DNA of 64,000 nt from contig NZ_CP022098.1 of NCBI RefSeq assembly GCF_002305875.1, positions 11,594,001-11,658,000 on the forward strand, read 5' to 3'. The position numbers and the translations under genes were made by a program. Position 1 is the stretch's first letter. The number at the start of each line of letters is the position of its first letter. Source of the stretch: Cystobacter fuscus (GTDB lineage: Bacteria; Myxococcota; Myxococcia; Myxococcales; Myxococcaceae). This document shows positions 34,353-43,001 of the stretch, piece after piece. The notes below the pieces were generated by a model. The model did not search any database. It saw nothing but the letters and a program-made list of their open reading frames with translations, and was not told the DNA's origin.

Positions 34353-34913
34353 CTATTGAGCCGGCGGGTATTTCTGCAACTTGCGTTGCAACGAGCGCCG
34401 ATGAAGGCCGAGCCGCCGCGCCGCCTCGGAGATGTTGCCCCCACAGTCGGAGAGCACGCGCTGGATGTGCTCCCACTCGGCGCGGGCGAGCGAGGGAGGT
34501 TGGAAGTCCTCCGTCACGTGGGCGGCCTCGCCCGGGCCGCGAGAGAAAGCCAGCAGCAGATCATCCACGTCCGCGGGCTTGGGCAGGTAGTTGAACGCGC
34601 CGAGCTTCATCGCCTCCACCGCGGTGGCGATGCTGCCGTAGCCGGTGAGGACGATGATGCGGGTGGAGCCATCCAGCGCGTGCAGGGCGCGCACGAGCTC
34701 CAGGCCCCCGCGGCCGGGCATGCGCAGGTCCACCACCGCCACCTCGGGCGACTCGCGCGAAGCCAGGGCGAGCGCCTCCTCGTAGGAGCCGGCGGTGCCC
34801 ACCTCGAAGCCACGCTCGCGGAAGGCGCGGGCCAGGCGCTCACGGAACACCGCCTCGTCGTCCACGAGCAACAACGTGGGAGCGGAAGACGGGTGGGAGT
34901 TGGGACTCGTCAT
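34353..34913 (-). CDS. RegA/PrrA-type response regulator
   Basis: A 186-residue two-domain regulator. The receiver (residues about 13-125) has the acidic pair VDDE, phospho-acceptor Asp in VVDLRMPG and Lys in YLPKPAD. The C-terminal Fis-type helix-turn-helix GGNISEAARRLGLHRRSLQR is the hallmark of the RegA/PrrA/ActR family of redox regulators. Its start overlaps the stop of the RegB-like kinase (ATGA), making a cognate pair. Targets probably include energy metabolism genes. Confidence 0.92.
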   Translation of the reverse strand: MTSPNSHPSSAPTLLLVDDEAVFRERLARAFRERGFEVGTAGSYEEALALASRESPEVAVVDLRMPGRGGLELVRALHALDGSTRIIVLTGYGSIATAVEAMKLGAFNYLPKPADVDDLLLAFSRGPGEAAHVTEDFQPPSLARAEWEHIQRVLSDCGGNISEAARRLGLHRRSLQRKLQKYPPAQ

Positions 34914-36235
34914 GGCGCCACTTGCGTCCAGGAGGAGCCCGGAGACAACGCGGCGGATTGTCGCACCCCGGCCACGGGCCAGGTCAGCACCACGCGCGTG
35001 CCCTGGCCCGGCGTGGACTGGAGCGAGAGCTGTCCGCCCAGTCCATCCAGCATGGCGCGCGTGAGGAAGAGCCCGAGCCCCATGCCCTCACCGGGCGCCT
35101 TGGTGGTGAAGAAGGGCTCCCCGGCGCGCGCGAGCACCTCGGGCGGCATGCCCGCGCCCGAGTCCTCCACCGACAGCCGCCACGCCTCCGGCCCGCACGT
35201 CAGGCGCAGGTGCACGGGCGCCTCTGGCGGCGAGGCCTGCAGGGCGTTCTTCACCACGCCGCGCAGCGCCCGGACGAAGGTCTGCGCGGGGACGAGCGTG
35301 CGCTCGTGCCGGGCGCGCTCCTCCATCTCCACGCGCACCCGCTCGCTGCCGGGCAACCCACCGAGGGCCTCCTCCACCAGGGACGCGGGCGCGCGCGAGC
35401 CCAGCGCCTCGCCCTGACTGGCGCCCGCGTCGGCGGCCATCTGCGCGAGGATGTCGCGGCAGCGCGCCACCTGGGCGCGGATGAGCTGGACGTCCTCGAG
35501 CGAGCCGGCCGCATCGGGGGAGCGGGGCAGGTGACGCTCCAGCTCACGCGCCACCACGGCGATGGTGGACAGGGGCGTGGACAGCTCATGCGCGGCACCC
35601 GCCGCGAGCGTGGCCAGCGCGGTGAGCTTGTCGTGACGCGCCGAGGCCGCGCGCGCCGCCACCAGCTCCGCCTCGCGCGCCGACAGGGCCCCCGTCACCC
35701 GCCGCACGAAGTAGACGATGAAGGCCGCGGCCAGCGCGAACGCCGCCCACATGCCCTGCAGGTGCATGCGCATGTCGTGGATGTGGTGATGGGGCGTGTC
35801 CACGAAGAGCACGCCGAAGCAGATGATGGCCAGGGCGGTGAGCGCCCACGTCCATCTGGCGCGCAGCACCACCGCCGAGAGCGCGATGTGCACGATGTAC
35901 ATCGCGCTGAAGGGGTTGAAGGCACCGCCGCTGAGCGCCAGCAGCACCGTGAGCAGCACCACGTCCAGGGCCATCACCGCCGCGGGCACCACCTCGGGGG
36001 GAGCGCGCTCGCGCCGCCGCTCCCACAGGGCCAGGGCCGTGTTGCTCGCCACCGCCACGGCGATGGTGGCGAACAGGGGCACGAGCCGCTGGGGCAGGCC
36101 CAGGCCGAAGTGCACCCCCAGCACGAGCGCCACCTGGCCGATGATGGCGCCCCAGCGCAGGCGCAGCAGCCACGACAGATCGATGGCGTGGGCGTCGCGC
36201 ACCGGGTTTACGGAGCCCCGAAGGTGAGCTTCCAC
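34910..36235 (-). CDS. RegB/PrrB-type redox sensor histidine kinase
   Basis: A 441-residue membrane kinase with about six hydrophobic helices in residues 20-180. They include GGAFNPF, the GGxxNPF quinone-binding motif of RegB. The H-box is AAHELSTPLS. A Cys in VARCRDIL, 43 residues after the phospho-His, sits where the redox-active Cys of RegB lies. HATPase motifs GVVKNALQ and DSGAGMPPE follow. Redox sensing through quinone and thiol is therefore likely. The start at 36235 overlaps the upstream stop by 28 bases; GTG at 36202 is an alternative. Confidence 0.9.
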   Translation of the reverse strand: MEAHLRGSVNPVRDAHAIDLSWLLRLRWGAIIGQVALVLGVHFGLGLPQRLVPLFATIAVAVASNTALALWERRRERAPPEVVPAAVMALDVVLLTVLLALSGGAFNPFSAMYIVHIALSAVVLRARWTWALTALAIICFGVLFVDTPHHHIHDMRMHLQGMWAAFALAAAFIVYFVRRVTGALSAREAELVAARAASARHDKLTALATLAAGAAHELSTPLSTIAVVARELERHLPRSPDAAGSLEDVQLIRAQVARCRDILAQMAADAGASQGEALGSRAPASLVEEALGGLPGSERVRVEMEERARHERTLVPAQTFVRALRGVVKNALQASPPEAPVHLRLTCGPEAWRLSVEDSGAGMPPEVLARAGEPFFTTKAPGEGMGLGLFLTRAMLDGLGGQLSLQSTPGQGTRVVLTWPVAGVRQSAALSPGSSWTQVAP

Positions 36236-37389
36236 ACGCGCACGCCCATGGCCACCAGCAGGATGAGCAGCATGAAGAGGAAGACACCCAGCGCGGCCAT
36301 GCGGAACTTCGTGCCCTTGTCCGGCGGCGGCGTGGCCAGGAGGACCGAGCCGGCCGAGGCCAGCCGCAGCACCTCCTCGCGCCCGCGCAGCGCCATGGCG
36401 TCCTCGGGCTGGCGCGCCAGGCGGATGCGGTAGAGCCGGCCGAGCGCCGGCAGCTCCCCGCGCTCCGACGCCAGCGCGAGCACCTTGTCATGGGCGCTCT
36501 TGCTGTCCCACAGCTCCAGCACGCCCAGCCACGTGGAGGACACCACGGGCGAGGGGCGGAAGTCGTCCTGCCGGTAGCGCGCGAAGTCCAGTCCGCAGAA
36601 GGGACACACCACCGAGCCCTCCTTGCGCGTCCCGATGCACTTGGGACAGAAGCCCGCCGGGGGCATGAAGGCGTCCTCCGGCGCCGAGGAGCCCGAGCCC
36701 ACCGGGGGCATGGAGCCGGTGTCGCGCACCACGCGCAACGAGGTGCTCGAGGCCCGCGCGCCCTGCGCCGGGGGCGGAGCAGCCACGGGCGGCGGCTCGG
36801 ACGGGGGCGCGGACGGAGACTCGGTCGGCGTGCGCGTGCGCGGCGACTGGACGTCCGACAAGCGCAGCACCGTCAGGTTCGCCGCGGACGAATCCGACGC
36901 CGACGGACGGGAGGACTTGTCCTTGGCGGCCCCGGACTCGGACGTCTTCGCGGGCGCCTTGAGGAACTCGGCCACCTTCACGGGCTCGGGCGGCTTCACG
37001 GGCTCGGCCGCCTTGTCCTGCGTGGGCTCCAGCACCGGCCCCTTGTCCTTGTTCTCCTTGGAGGAGCCCTTCTCCTTCTTGCGGCGGTTCTCCCGGGCCT
37101 CCGCCTCGATGGCCTGGAGCAGCTCCGCGGGCACCGCCATGCGCCGGGTGGGCTCGTTCTCGATGGGATCCGGCTCGGCCTCGTCCTGTCCGAGCGCGAT
37201 GATGGGCCCGCCCCCGTCCGACTTGTCCGACTTCCTGGCGGCCGGTGCCGGGGCAGCACCCTCGTCCTGCTCGATGGCGCCGCGCATCTCCACCTTGCAG
37301 CGCGAGCACTTGAGCACGAGCAGACCGTCTTCCACCCGGAACGCCGCCGGGGGAACGAGCCGCTCACACGCCTCACAGAAGTACTTCAC
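36208..37389 (-). CDS. Zinc-ribbon membrane-anchored protein
   Basis: A 393-residue protein. An N-terminal zinc ribbon (FCEACERLV, then LKCSRCKVEM) is followed by a long charged, Pro/Ser-rich linker and a second four-Cys ribbon (GFCPKCIG, then VVCPFCGLDF). One transmembrane helix lies near the C-terminus (MAALGVFLFMLLILLVAMG). The start is GTG overlapping the protease stop (GTGA). Proteins with MJ0042-like ribbons and long linkers are common and poorly understood in myxobacteria. Its place between a site-2 protease and the redox kinase suggests a signalling role, possibly as a protease substrate. Confidence 0.8.
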   Translation of the reverse strand: MKYFCEACERLVPPAAFRVEDGLLVLKCSRCKVEMRGAIEQDEGAAPAPAARKSDKSDGGGPIIALGQDEAEPDPIENEPTRRMAVPAELLQAIEAEARENRRKKEKGSSKENKDKGPVLEPTQDKAAEPVKPPEPVKVAEFLKAPAKTSESGAAKDKSSRPSASDSSAANLTVLRLSDVQSPRTRTPTESPSAPPSEPPPVAAPPPAQGARASSTSLRVVRDTGSMPPVGSGSSAPEDAFMPPAGFCPKCIGTRKEGSVVCPFCGLDFARYRQDDFRPSPVVSSTWLGVLELWDSKSAHDKVLALASERGELPALGRLYRIRLARQPEDAMALRGREEVLRLASAGSVLLATPPPDKGTKFRMAALGVFLFMLLILLVAMGVRVWKLTFGAP

Positions 37390-38372
37390 CAGATCACCAT
37401 CCGGATAGGCACGGGCATGGCACACCCCGCCAGGGCGAGGAAGCATAGCGCGCACACCAGCTTTCGCCCGAAGCTCAAAGGCTCGGCGGGGCGGGTGAGC
37501 GCGGGATGACCAAAGCCCACCAGTTTGGTGGCGACCAGGAGCCAGACCGCCCAGGTGACGGTGTAGAAGAGGGTGAGGAAAAGAAGCACCAGCGCCATGG
37601 CCTTGCCCACCCACCGGGCGCGAGGGCCCCAGAGGGCGTAGGCCATGTGTCCGCCATCGAACTGGCCCACGGGCATGAGGTTGAGCACCGTCACCAGCAG
37701 GCCGAACCAGCCGGCGATGACCACCGGGTGCTCCTGGATGTCCCGGCCGGGCGGCAGGGGCCCGAGCACCAGCGCCTTGAGGCCGCGCATGAGCAGGCTG
37801 TCACTGAAGATGATGGCCTGGTGGCCGAAGAAGGGCTCCTCGGGAGGGGTGGGCAGGAGCGAGAGTTGCGCCCCGGCCCACTCCACGGCCAGACGCCCCA
37901 GGTTCCACAGCGAGGTGGAGCCGGGGAAGTCGCTATCGGTCACCGGGGGGGCGTCGATCCACTCGGAGTGGGCCAGGCCCCAGACGAGCAGGGGAAGCGC
38001 CACCGCCAGTCCGGCGAGGGGCCCGGCCGCCCCGATGTCCACCAGCGCGTTGCGGGTGGGGATGGGGGCGCGGATGCGGATGACGGCGCCCAGCGTGCCC
38101 ACGCCCAGGTAGGGCAGCGGGATGAAGTAGGGCAGCGACACGTCCACCCCATGCAGGCGCGCCAGCACGTAGTGCCCCATCTCGTGCGCGCCGAGGATGG
38201 ACAGCAGCGCGGCGCTGAAGGTGAGCGCGTGCGCGAGCCGCGCGGCGTCCGGCAGGGGGCCCGTGGGGAAGGCGCGATCGAAGGTGAAGGACGTCGTCCC
38301 CACCGTGAGCACGAAGAGCAGCAGGTGGAGCCAGAGACGGTGGGTGGCGGGACGGACGGTGACGCGCTCCAT
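37386..38372 (-). CDS. Site-2 protease family (M50) membrane metalloprotease
   Basis: A 328-residue polytopic protein with the zinc motif HEMGH in an early helix and NLMPVGQFDGGH in a later one, the two active-site elements of M50 intramembrane proteases. About eight hydrophobic segments are seen. No PDZ domain is present. It heads a four-gene overlapping operon with the zinc-ribbon protein and the RegB/RegA-type pair. M50 enzymes release membrane-tethered regulators, so it might act on the adjacent zinc-ribbon protein; this is inference. Confidence 0.88.
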   Translation of the reverse strand: MERVTVRPATHRLWLHLLLFVLTVGTTSFTFDRAFPTGPLPDAARLAHALTFSAALLSILGAHEMGHYVLARLHGVDVSLPYFIPLPYLGVGTLGAVIRIRAPIPTRNALVDIGAAGPLAGLAVALPLLVWGLAHSEWIDAPPVTDSDFPGSTSLWNLGRLAVEWAGAQLSLLPTPPEEPFFGHQAIIFSDSLLMRGLKALVLGPLPPGRDIQEHPVVIAGWFGLLVTVLNLMPVGQFDGGHMAYALWGPRARWVGKAMALVLLFLTLFYTVTWAVWLLVATKLVGFGHPALTRPAEPLSFGRKLVCALCFLALAGCAMPVPIRMVIW

Positions 38373-38427
38373 GGGAAGTCACGGGGTAGCAACCCGTTCC
38401 GGGCATTTCAATACGCCCATCCATTGC

Positions 38428-38455
38428 TTGACTTGAAAGCGGCCTTTGCTACGAC
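38428..38455 (+). promoter_or_regulatory. Candidate sigma70 promoter of the small lipoprotein gene
   Basis: TTGACT (38428) and TACGAC (38450) are separated by 16 bases, about 90 bases before the ATG at 38546. The -35 box is good, the -10 box weak. Confidence 0.35.
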
Positions 38456-38545
38456 CCCCACGCCACTCGAAGGCCGAGCAACTCGTCGAGGGCTTGCTTC
38501 ATGCGACGGGGGCTCTGAGCCTGAGCGTTTCGGAGGAAACATACG

Positions 38546-38896
38546 ATGAAGAAGGCGATTGTTGCGGCGGTTCTGGCGAGCGGTCTCGTGGCGTGCACCA
38601 GCGTGGAGACCGCGGTGGTTTCCGGCAATGAAGTGGCCGCCACCGGTGGCGAGCCCATCGCCGTCATCCAGGGCACCGCCCTCGGCCTGACCGCCATCTT
38701 CCACGTCATCGACCTGGTGCAGAGCGACCTGGACACGGTGGTGAACCGGCTGCTGGTCAGCGAGGCCAAGGCCATGGGCGGCAACAAGGTGCAGCTGCTC
38801 AACGCCAACACCACGCCGCGTCACGGCATCTTCGCCCTCACCGGCACCATCCTCGCCTTCCCGCTGTCCACGGCCACCGGCGTGGCGGTGAAGTAG
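38546..38896 (+). CDS. Small lipoprotein
   Basis: A 116-residue lipoprotein: the signal peptide ends in lipobox LVAC (Cys 17), and the mature part has an internal hydrophobic stretch (IFALTGTILAFPLS) near the C-terminus. GGAGGAAAC lies just before the ATG, and an intrinsic terminator follows, so it is a single-gene transcript. The family resembles small DUF4156-like lipoproteins, but I cannot assign a role. It is probably in the outer or inner membrane periplasmic leaflet. Confidence 0.8.
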   Translation: MKKAIVAAVLASGLVACTSVETAVVSGNEVAATGGEPIAVIQGTALGLTAIFHVIDLVQSDLDTVVNRLLVSEAKAMGGNKVQLLNANTTPRHGIFALTGTILAFPLSTATGVAVK

Positions 38897-38930
38897 TCCC
38901 CGACTCTCCGTCTTCCACGGAGGGTTCAAC

Positions 38931-38968
38931 GAAGGCCCCGCTGGCGACAGTGGGGCCTTCTTCTGTTT
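38931..38968 (+). terminator. Intrinsic terminator
   Basis: GAAGGCCCC at 38931-38939 pairs with GGGGCCTTC at 38952-38960 and is followed by TTCTGTTT. It ends the small lipoprotein transcript just before the next gene. Confidence 0.8.
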
Positions 38969-38974
38969 GGGCCC

Positions 38975-39748
38975 ATGCACATGCCCGCTCGCTTCCTCTT
39001 CCTCGTCCTGCTCGTGCTCACCGGCTGCCGCCGGGGAGAAGATCCGTCCGCCCTGCTGGCGGGCGTGCGGCAACGCCTGGCCACGCGCGACGGCAAGCTC
39101 ACCAGCTACGTGCTCGCGGGCACGGCGACCGAGGGGAGCCAGACGATGGACTTCCAGTTCGCCTACCGCGCCCCGCTCAGGATGCTGGGCACGCTCGGGG
39201 CGCCCGCCTCGCGCACCTTCGCCTGGGACGGCGAGCGCCTGGTGGAGCGCGATGACGGGGCGCGCCGCTTCTTCACCTACGAGGACACGCTCACGCCCGA
39301 GCAGCGCATGGGCGTGCTCACCCAGCTCTTCTCCCCCTTCGTCCCCGAGGGCTTCCGCGCGCCGCTGTTGCCGAACCAGGGCGTGACGGCCCGCCGCGCC
39401 GCGCACCCGCGGGGCCCCGAGGCCGTGGAGCTGACGGTGAAGCCCACGGGCAGTGACGTGGAGGTGACGTACGTGCTGCGCTGGCCCGCCCTGGACTTCC
39501 TCGGCAAGCGCATGCGCAGCGGCGAGGCGCTCTCGGAGCTCCGAGTGGAGGAGGAGCAGTGCGAGCCGGGCCTGGAGTTGTGTGTCCCCCGGCGGCTGAC
39601 TCAGTGGGCAGGCGCACAGCAGGTGGCCCAGACCGTCCTCACCCGCGTGGAACTCAACCCCGTGCTGCCCGCGGAGACCTTCGTGCTCACCGCTCCGGGG
39701 GGTTACGATGTCGGCTCCAAGACATTCGCTCCGCAAGAGGGCCCGTAG
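38975..39748 (+). CDS. Lipoprotein with LolA/LolB-like beta architecture
   Basis: A 257-residue lipoprotein with signal peptide and lipobox LTGC. The mature region alternates beta strands (TSYVLAGTATEGSQTMDFQFAYRA) in the half-barrel style of LolA/LolB and related DUF4292 proteins. It probably binds lipid or helps envelope biogenesis at the outer membrane. The ATG at 38975 lies only a few bases after the preceding terminator T-run, so its promoter overlaps or transcription reads through. A start two codons later is equally possible. Confidence 0.75.
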   Translation: MHMPARFLFLVLLVLTGCRRGEDPSALLAGVRQRLATRDGKLTSYVLAGTATEGSQTMDFQFAYRAPLRMLGTLGAPASRTFAWDGERLVERDDGARRFFTYEDTLTPEQRMGVLTQLFSPFVPEGFRAPLLPNQGVTARRAAHPRGPEAVELTVKPTGSDVEVTYVLRWPALDFLGKRMRSGEALSELRVEEEQCEPGLELCVPRRLTQWAGAQQVAQTVLTRVELNPVLPAETFVLTAPGGYDVGSKTFAPQEGP

Positions 39749-39813
39749 CGCATCATTCCGGGTTGAACCCCTTCGGGGCCATCCCCACCTTCTCCCGGAA
39801 GGAGTGCGACGGT

Positions 39814-40530
39814 ATGGCGCTGGTGCAGAACGTCATCTTCGATGTGGACGGCACGTTGGTGGATTCCGTGGACGAGCACGCCGAGGCCTGGCGACGTGCC
39901 TTCCTGGAGTTCGGTCGGGACGTGCCCTTCGCTCACGTGCGCAGTCAGATTGGCAAGGGCGCGGATCAACTGCTGCCCGTCTTCTTCACCGAGGACGAGC
40001 TGGAGAAGTTCGGCCAGGAGCTGAGCGACTACCGCGCCGCGCTCTTCAAGCGCGAGTTCATGCCCAAGCTGCGTCCCTTCCCACAGGTACGCGAGCTGTT
40101 CCAGCAGCTGCGCCAGGATGGGCTGAAGCTGGTGCTCGCCTCGAGCGCCAACGAGGACGAGCTGGAGCGCTACATCCGCCTGTGCCGCATCGAGGGGCTC
40201 ACCCACGGCGAGACGTCCAAGGGTGACGTGTCGAAGACGAAGCCCAATCCGGACATCTTCGACGTGGCGATGGAGCGGCTGGGCCGGCCGGATCCCCACA
40301 GCGTGGTGGTGATTGGCGACACGCCCTTCGACGCGCTGGCCGCGGGCAAGCTGGGGCTGGCCAGCGTGGGGCTGCGCTGCGGCGGCTTCCCCGAGGACGA
40401 CCTGCGCACGGCGGGCTGCCGTGACATCTACAAGGATCCCGCGGAGCTGCTGGCCCGCTACGAGTCCTCGCCCAACACGTGGCCGTGGACGGCCGAGTCC
40501 CTGTCCTCCAAGGACGAGGAGTCGCGCTGA
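39814..40530 (+). CDS. HAD-superfamily phosphatase
   Basis: A 238-residue HAD hydrolase, subfamily IA (phosphoglycolate phosphatase/beta-phosphoglucomutase type). Motif I is FDVDGTLVDS with the nucleophile Asp, motif II LASSAN, and motif III/IV with Lys in KTKPNPDIF and VVIGDTPFDAL. A helical cap lies between motifs I and II. The substrate is not evident. AAGGAG lies about 10 bases before the ATG at 39814; a much longer in-frame ORF upstream is not used. Confidence 0.88.
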   Translation: MALVQNVIFDVDGTLVDSVDEHAEAWRRAFLEFGRDVPFAHVRSQIGKGADQLLPVFFTEDELEKFGQELSDYRAALFKREFMPKLRPFPQVRELFQQLRQDGLKLVLASSANEDELERYIRLCRIEGLTHGETSKGDVSKTKPNPDIFDVAMERLGRPDPHSVVVIGDTPFDALAAGKLGLASVGLRCGGFPEDDLRTAGCRDIYKDPAELLARYESSPNTWPWTAESLSSKDEESR

Positions 40531-40587
40531 CGAGGAGAGACGACGGGAGGAGGAGCGGGCAGGTGGCGCGCTCCTCCCGCTCGGTGA

Positions 40588-40624
40588 GCCGGTGTGCCTG
40601 GGAGTGGATGACTGCACACCGGCT
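40588..40624. promoter_or_regulatory. Long hairpin upstream of the lipid kinase gene
   Basis: AGCCGGTGTGC (40588-40598) pairs perfectly with GCACACCGGCT (40614-40624). There is no T-run. It may end the HAD transcript or act as a regulator site. Confidence 0.4.
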
Positions 40625-40673
40625 GGATTCCCAGGGGTCGGCTGGCTGGACCGCGGTCCCATGCACAGCTTGA

Positions 40674-41681
40674 ATGGGCATGAACAGCGAGATGCATTCA
40701 GATGCCGCGCTCCGCGCGAGCCCCGAGCGAGTCTCCCTCGATGAGGGGCCCGCGATCCTGCTGCTCAATCCCAACTCGCGCATGGGCGGGGAGGCCTTGT
40801 CGGCCACGCTCGCCGCGCTCGAGGCCCGGGGTGTCCGCCTGACGGCCAGCCACGAGGTCCAGGACCACGAGCAGATGGAGCAGTTGCTGCGCGAGGCCGT
40901 GGCGGGCGGCGTGCGGCGCATCCTCGTGGGCGGCGGAGATGGGACGCTCAACTGCGCCATCAAGCCCCTGCTCGGCCAGGACGTGACGCTCGGCGTGCTG
41001 CCACTGGGCACGGGCAACGACTTCGCGCGCTCGCTCGGCATCGAGCCCACGCTGGAGGCCGCCTGCGACGTCATCGCCGCGGGCTACAGCGCGCGCGTGG
41101 ACGTGGGGCTCGCCAACGGCCATCCCTTCCTCAACGCGGTGAGCCTCGGCCTGGCCTCGGCCATCGCCCGGCGGCTCACCCCCGAGCTCAAGCGCCGCGT
41201 GGGCAAGCTCGCCTACCCCGTGGCCGCCGCCGCCGAACTCTGGGAGCACCACCCCTTCCGCGTCCGCGTGGTGACCGACACGGAGGAGCTGGAGCAGAAC
41301 GTGCTCCAGCTCGTGGTGGGCAATGGCCGCTACCACGGCGCGGGCAACATGGTGACGCCCGACGCCACGCTCGATGATCATCTGCTGGACGCCTACGTCA
41401 TCTCGGCGCCCTCGGCCGAGGCGGGCCGCGAGGGCACGGGGCTCGGACACATGCAGGACATGTCCACGCTGGCGCGCGTGGCCCTCACCGTGCGCCGGGG
41501 CGAGCACCTGGCCCACCCCGCCGTCAAGGCGGTGAGCGGACCGCGCATGCTCGTGGAGGCCACCCCCCCGCAGGACGTCAACGCGGACGGGGAGATGATT
41601 GGCCAGACGCCCGTGCGCTTCGAAATAGTGCCCTCGGCCCTGCGCGTCTTCGTGCCCGCGCACCCGGCCGGACCCCACTGA
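40674..41681 (+). CDS. Diacylglycerol kinase-like lipid kinase (YegS/BmrU type)
   Basis: A 335-residue member of the DAGK catalytic family. LLLNPNS starts the domain, the nucleotide loop is VGGGDGTLN, and LPLGTGNDFARSLG follows, all typical. The C-terminal beta-sandwich lobe (VQDVNADGE-type end) is present. It phosphorylates a membrane lipid such as diacylglycerol, or a sphingoid base, on the cytoplasmic side. Three nearby in-frame ATGs (40674, 40680, 40692) make the exact start uncertain by a few residues. Confidence 0.88.
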   Translation: MGMNSEMHSDAALRASPERVSLDEGPAILLLNPNSRMGGEALSATLAALEARGVRLTASHEVQDHEQMEQLLREAVAGGVRRILVGGGDGTLNCAIKPLLGQDVTLGVLPLGTGNDFARSLGIEPTLEAACDVIAAGYSARVDVGLANGHPFLNAVSLGLASAIARRLTPELKRRVGKLAYPVAAAAELWEHHPFRVRVVTDTEELEQNVLQLVVGNGRYHGAGNMVTPDATLDDHLLDAYVISAPSAEAGREGTGLGHMQDMSTLARVALTVRRGEHLAHPAVKAVSGPRMLVEATPPQDVNADGEMIGQTPVRFEIVPSALRVFVPAHPAGPH

Positions 41682-41715
41682 GGAAGCCCGGGAGCGGCCC
41701 GATCGCCCGGGGGGC

Positions 41716-42756
41716 CTACGCCTTGTCGAGCGCCAGCGAGAGCGCCTGCGCGGTGAAGTTCACCAGGGGGATGATGCGCTGGTAGTTCATCCGCGTGGGC
41801 CCGATGACCCCCACCGTGCCCAGCACCTGCTCGCGGCTGCCGTAGGGGCTCGCGATGACGGACACATCGCCCGCCGAGGAGAAGTCGCTCTCGGTGCCGA
41901 TGAAGATCTGCATCTCGCGCGCGCGCTGTACCCGGTCGAGCAGCGACAGGAGCTTGTGCTTCTCCCCGAGCGCCTTGAAGAGCGCGCGCATGCGCTCGAC
42001 ATCGGCGAACTCGGGCTGCTCCAGGAACGAGCCCGTGCCCTCGATGAGCACGCGCTCGCCCGTCTGGAGATCCGTGGCCGCCGCGCCCAGCTTGAGCGCC
42101 TTGGCCGTGAGCGCGTTGTAGAGCGCCTGCTCGTGGTCCAGCTCGGAGCGGATGCGCTCGCGCGCCTCCTCCAGCGTCACCTCGTGCAGCAGCTCGGACA
42201 GGTAGTTGCTCGCCTTGAGCAGCTCGTCCGAGGTGACGGGGAAGTCCACCGTGAGGAGCTTGTTCTGCACCTGGCCGTTCTGCCCCACGAGGATGGCGAG
42301 GACGCGATCCTCGCGCAGGCGCACGAACTCGATGCGGTGGAACACGGCGGCGTCCGGGCGCGGGGTGACGACGACGCCCGCGTGCCGGGTGAGCGCGTGC
42401 AGGAGGCGCGAGGCCTCCGACAGCAGCTCCTCCATGCCCGCCTCGTGGGTGAGCCCCGCGTGGATGAGCTCGCGATCGCGCGGGCCGGGATCCTTCAGGC
42501 GCACCAGGGTGTCCACGTAGAAGCGGTAGCCGCGGTCCGTGGGCACCCGGCCAGCCGAGGTGTGGGGCTTCTCGAGAAAGCCGAGTTCCTCCAGGTCCGC
42601 CAGCACGTTGCGCAGCGTGGCCGAGGACACGTCGAACTCGGGCTTGCGCGCGAGGTGTTGGCTGCCCACGGGCCCGCCCGTCGTGATGTACTCCTGCACG
42701 ACGGCACGGAGGACTTCCTTCTCGCGATCGCCCAGCTCCTCGGACATCTGGCTCAC
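41716..42756 (-). CDS. hrcA: Heat-inducible transcription repressor HrcA
   Basis: A 346-residue HrcA: an N-terminal winged helix (REKEVLRAVVQEYITTGGPVG, SSATLRNVLADLEELGFL, HTSAGRVPTDRGYRFYVD), then the GAF-like core ending VGVIGPTRMNYQRIIPLV. It represses chaperone operons through the CIRCE inverted repeat. No dnaK, grpE or dnaJ gene lies nearby, and I found no CIRCE (TTAGCACTC/GAGTGCTAA) in its own upstream region, so autoregulation by CIRCE is not supported here. Confidence 0.93.
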   Translation of the reverse strand: MSQMSEELGDREKEVLRAVVQEYITTGGPVGSQHLARKPEFDVSSATLRNVLADLEELGFLEKPHTSAGRVPTDRGYRFYVDTLVRLKDPGPRDRELIHAGLTHEAGMEELLSEASRLLHALTRHAGVVVTPRPDAAVFHRIEFVRLREDRVLAILVGQNGQVQNKLLTVDFPVTSDELLKASNYLSELLHEVTLEEARERIRSELDHEQALYNALTAKALKLGAAATDLQTGERVLIEGTGSFLEQPEFADVERMRALFKALGEKHKLLSLLDRVQRAREMQIFIGTESDFSSAGDVSVIASPYGSREQVLGTVGVIGPTRMNYQRIIPLVNFTAQALSLALDKA

Positions 42757-43001
42757 ATTCCCTGGTGACGGTGCGGTGACGACGATTGCGCCCAGGCTCG
42801 GCCCGCCGAGGGTGCACTGAAAGTTTAAAAAGGCGGCGAGAACGGTTCAATCCCCTTCTCCCCGGTTGCCCCGGACTCGAGCGCTCGGAGGTCGAACCGT
42901 CAGCGGGCAGGAGAGCGGCGTTCGGGTGGAGGAACCAGCGGCATGGTACGCCGGGGGCACACATCGCGAGGGGGCGGGAGGCACGTTAGAAGCAGCGCGC
43001 C

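Noticed and set aside
42757-43001. CIRCE upstream of hrcA
   Set aside because: No TTAGCACTC or GAGTGCTAA-like inverted repeat was found.
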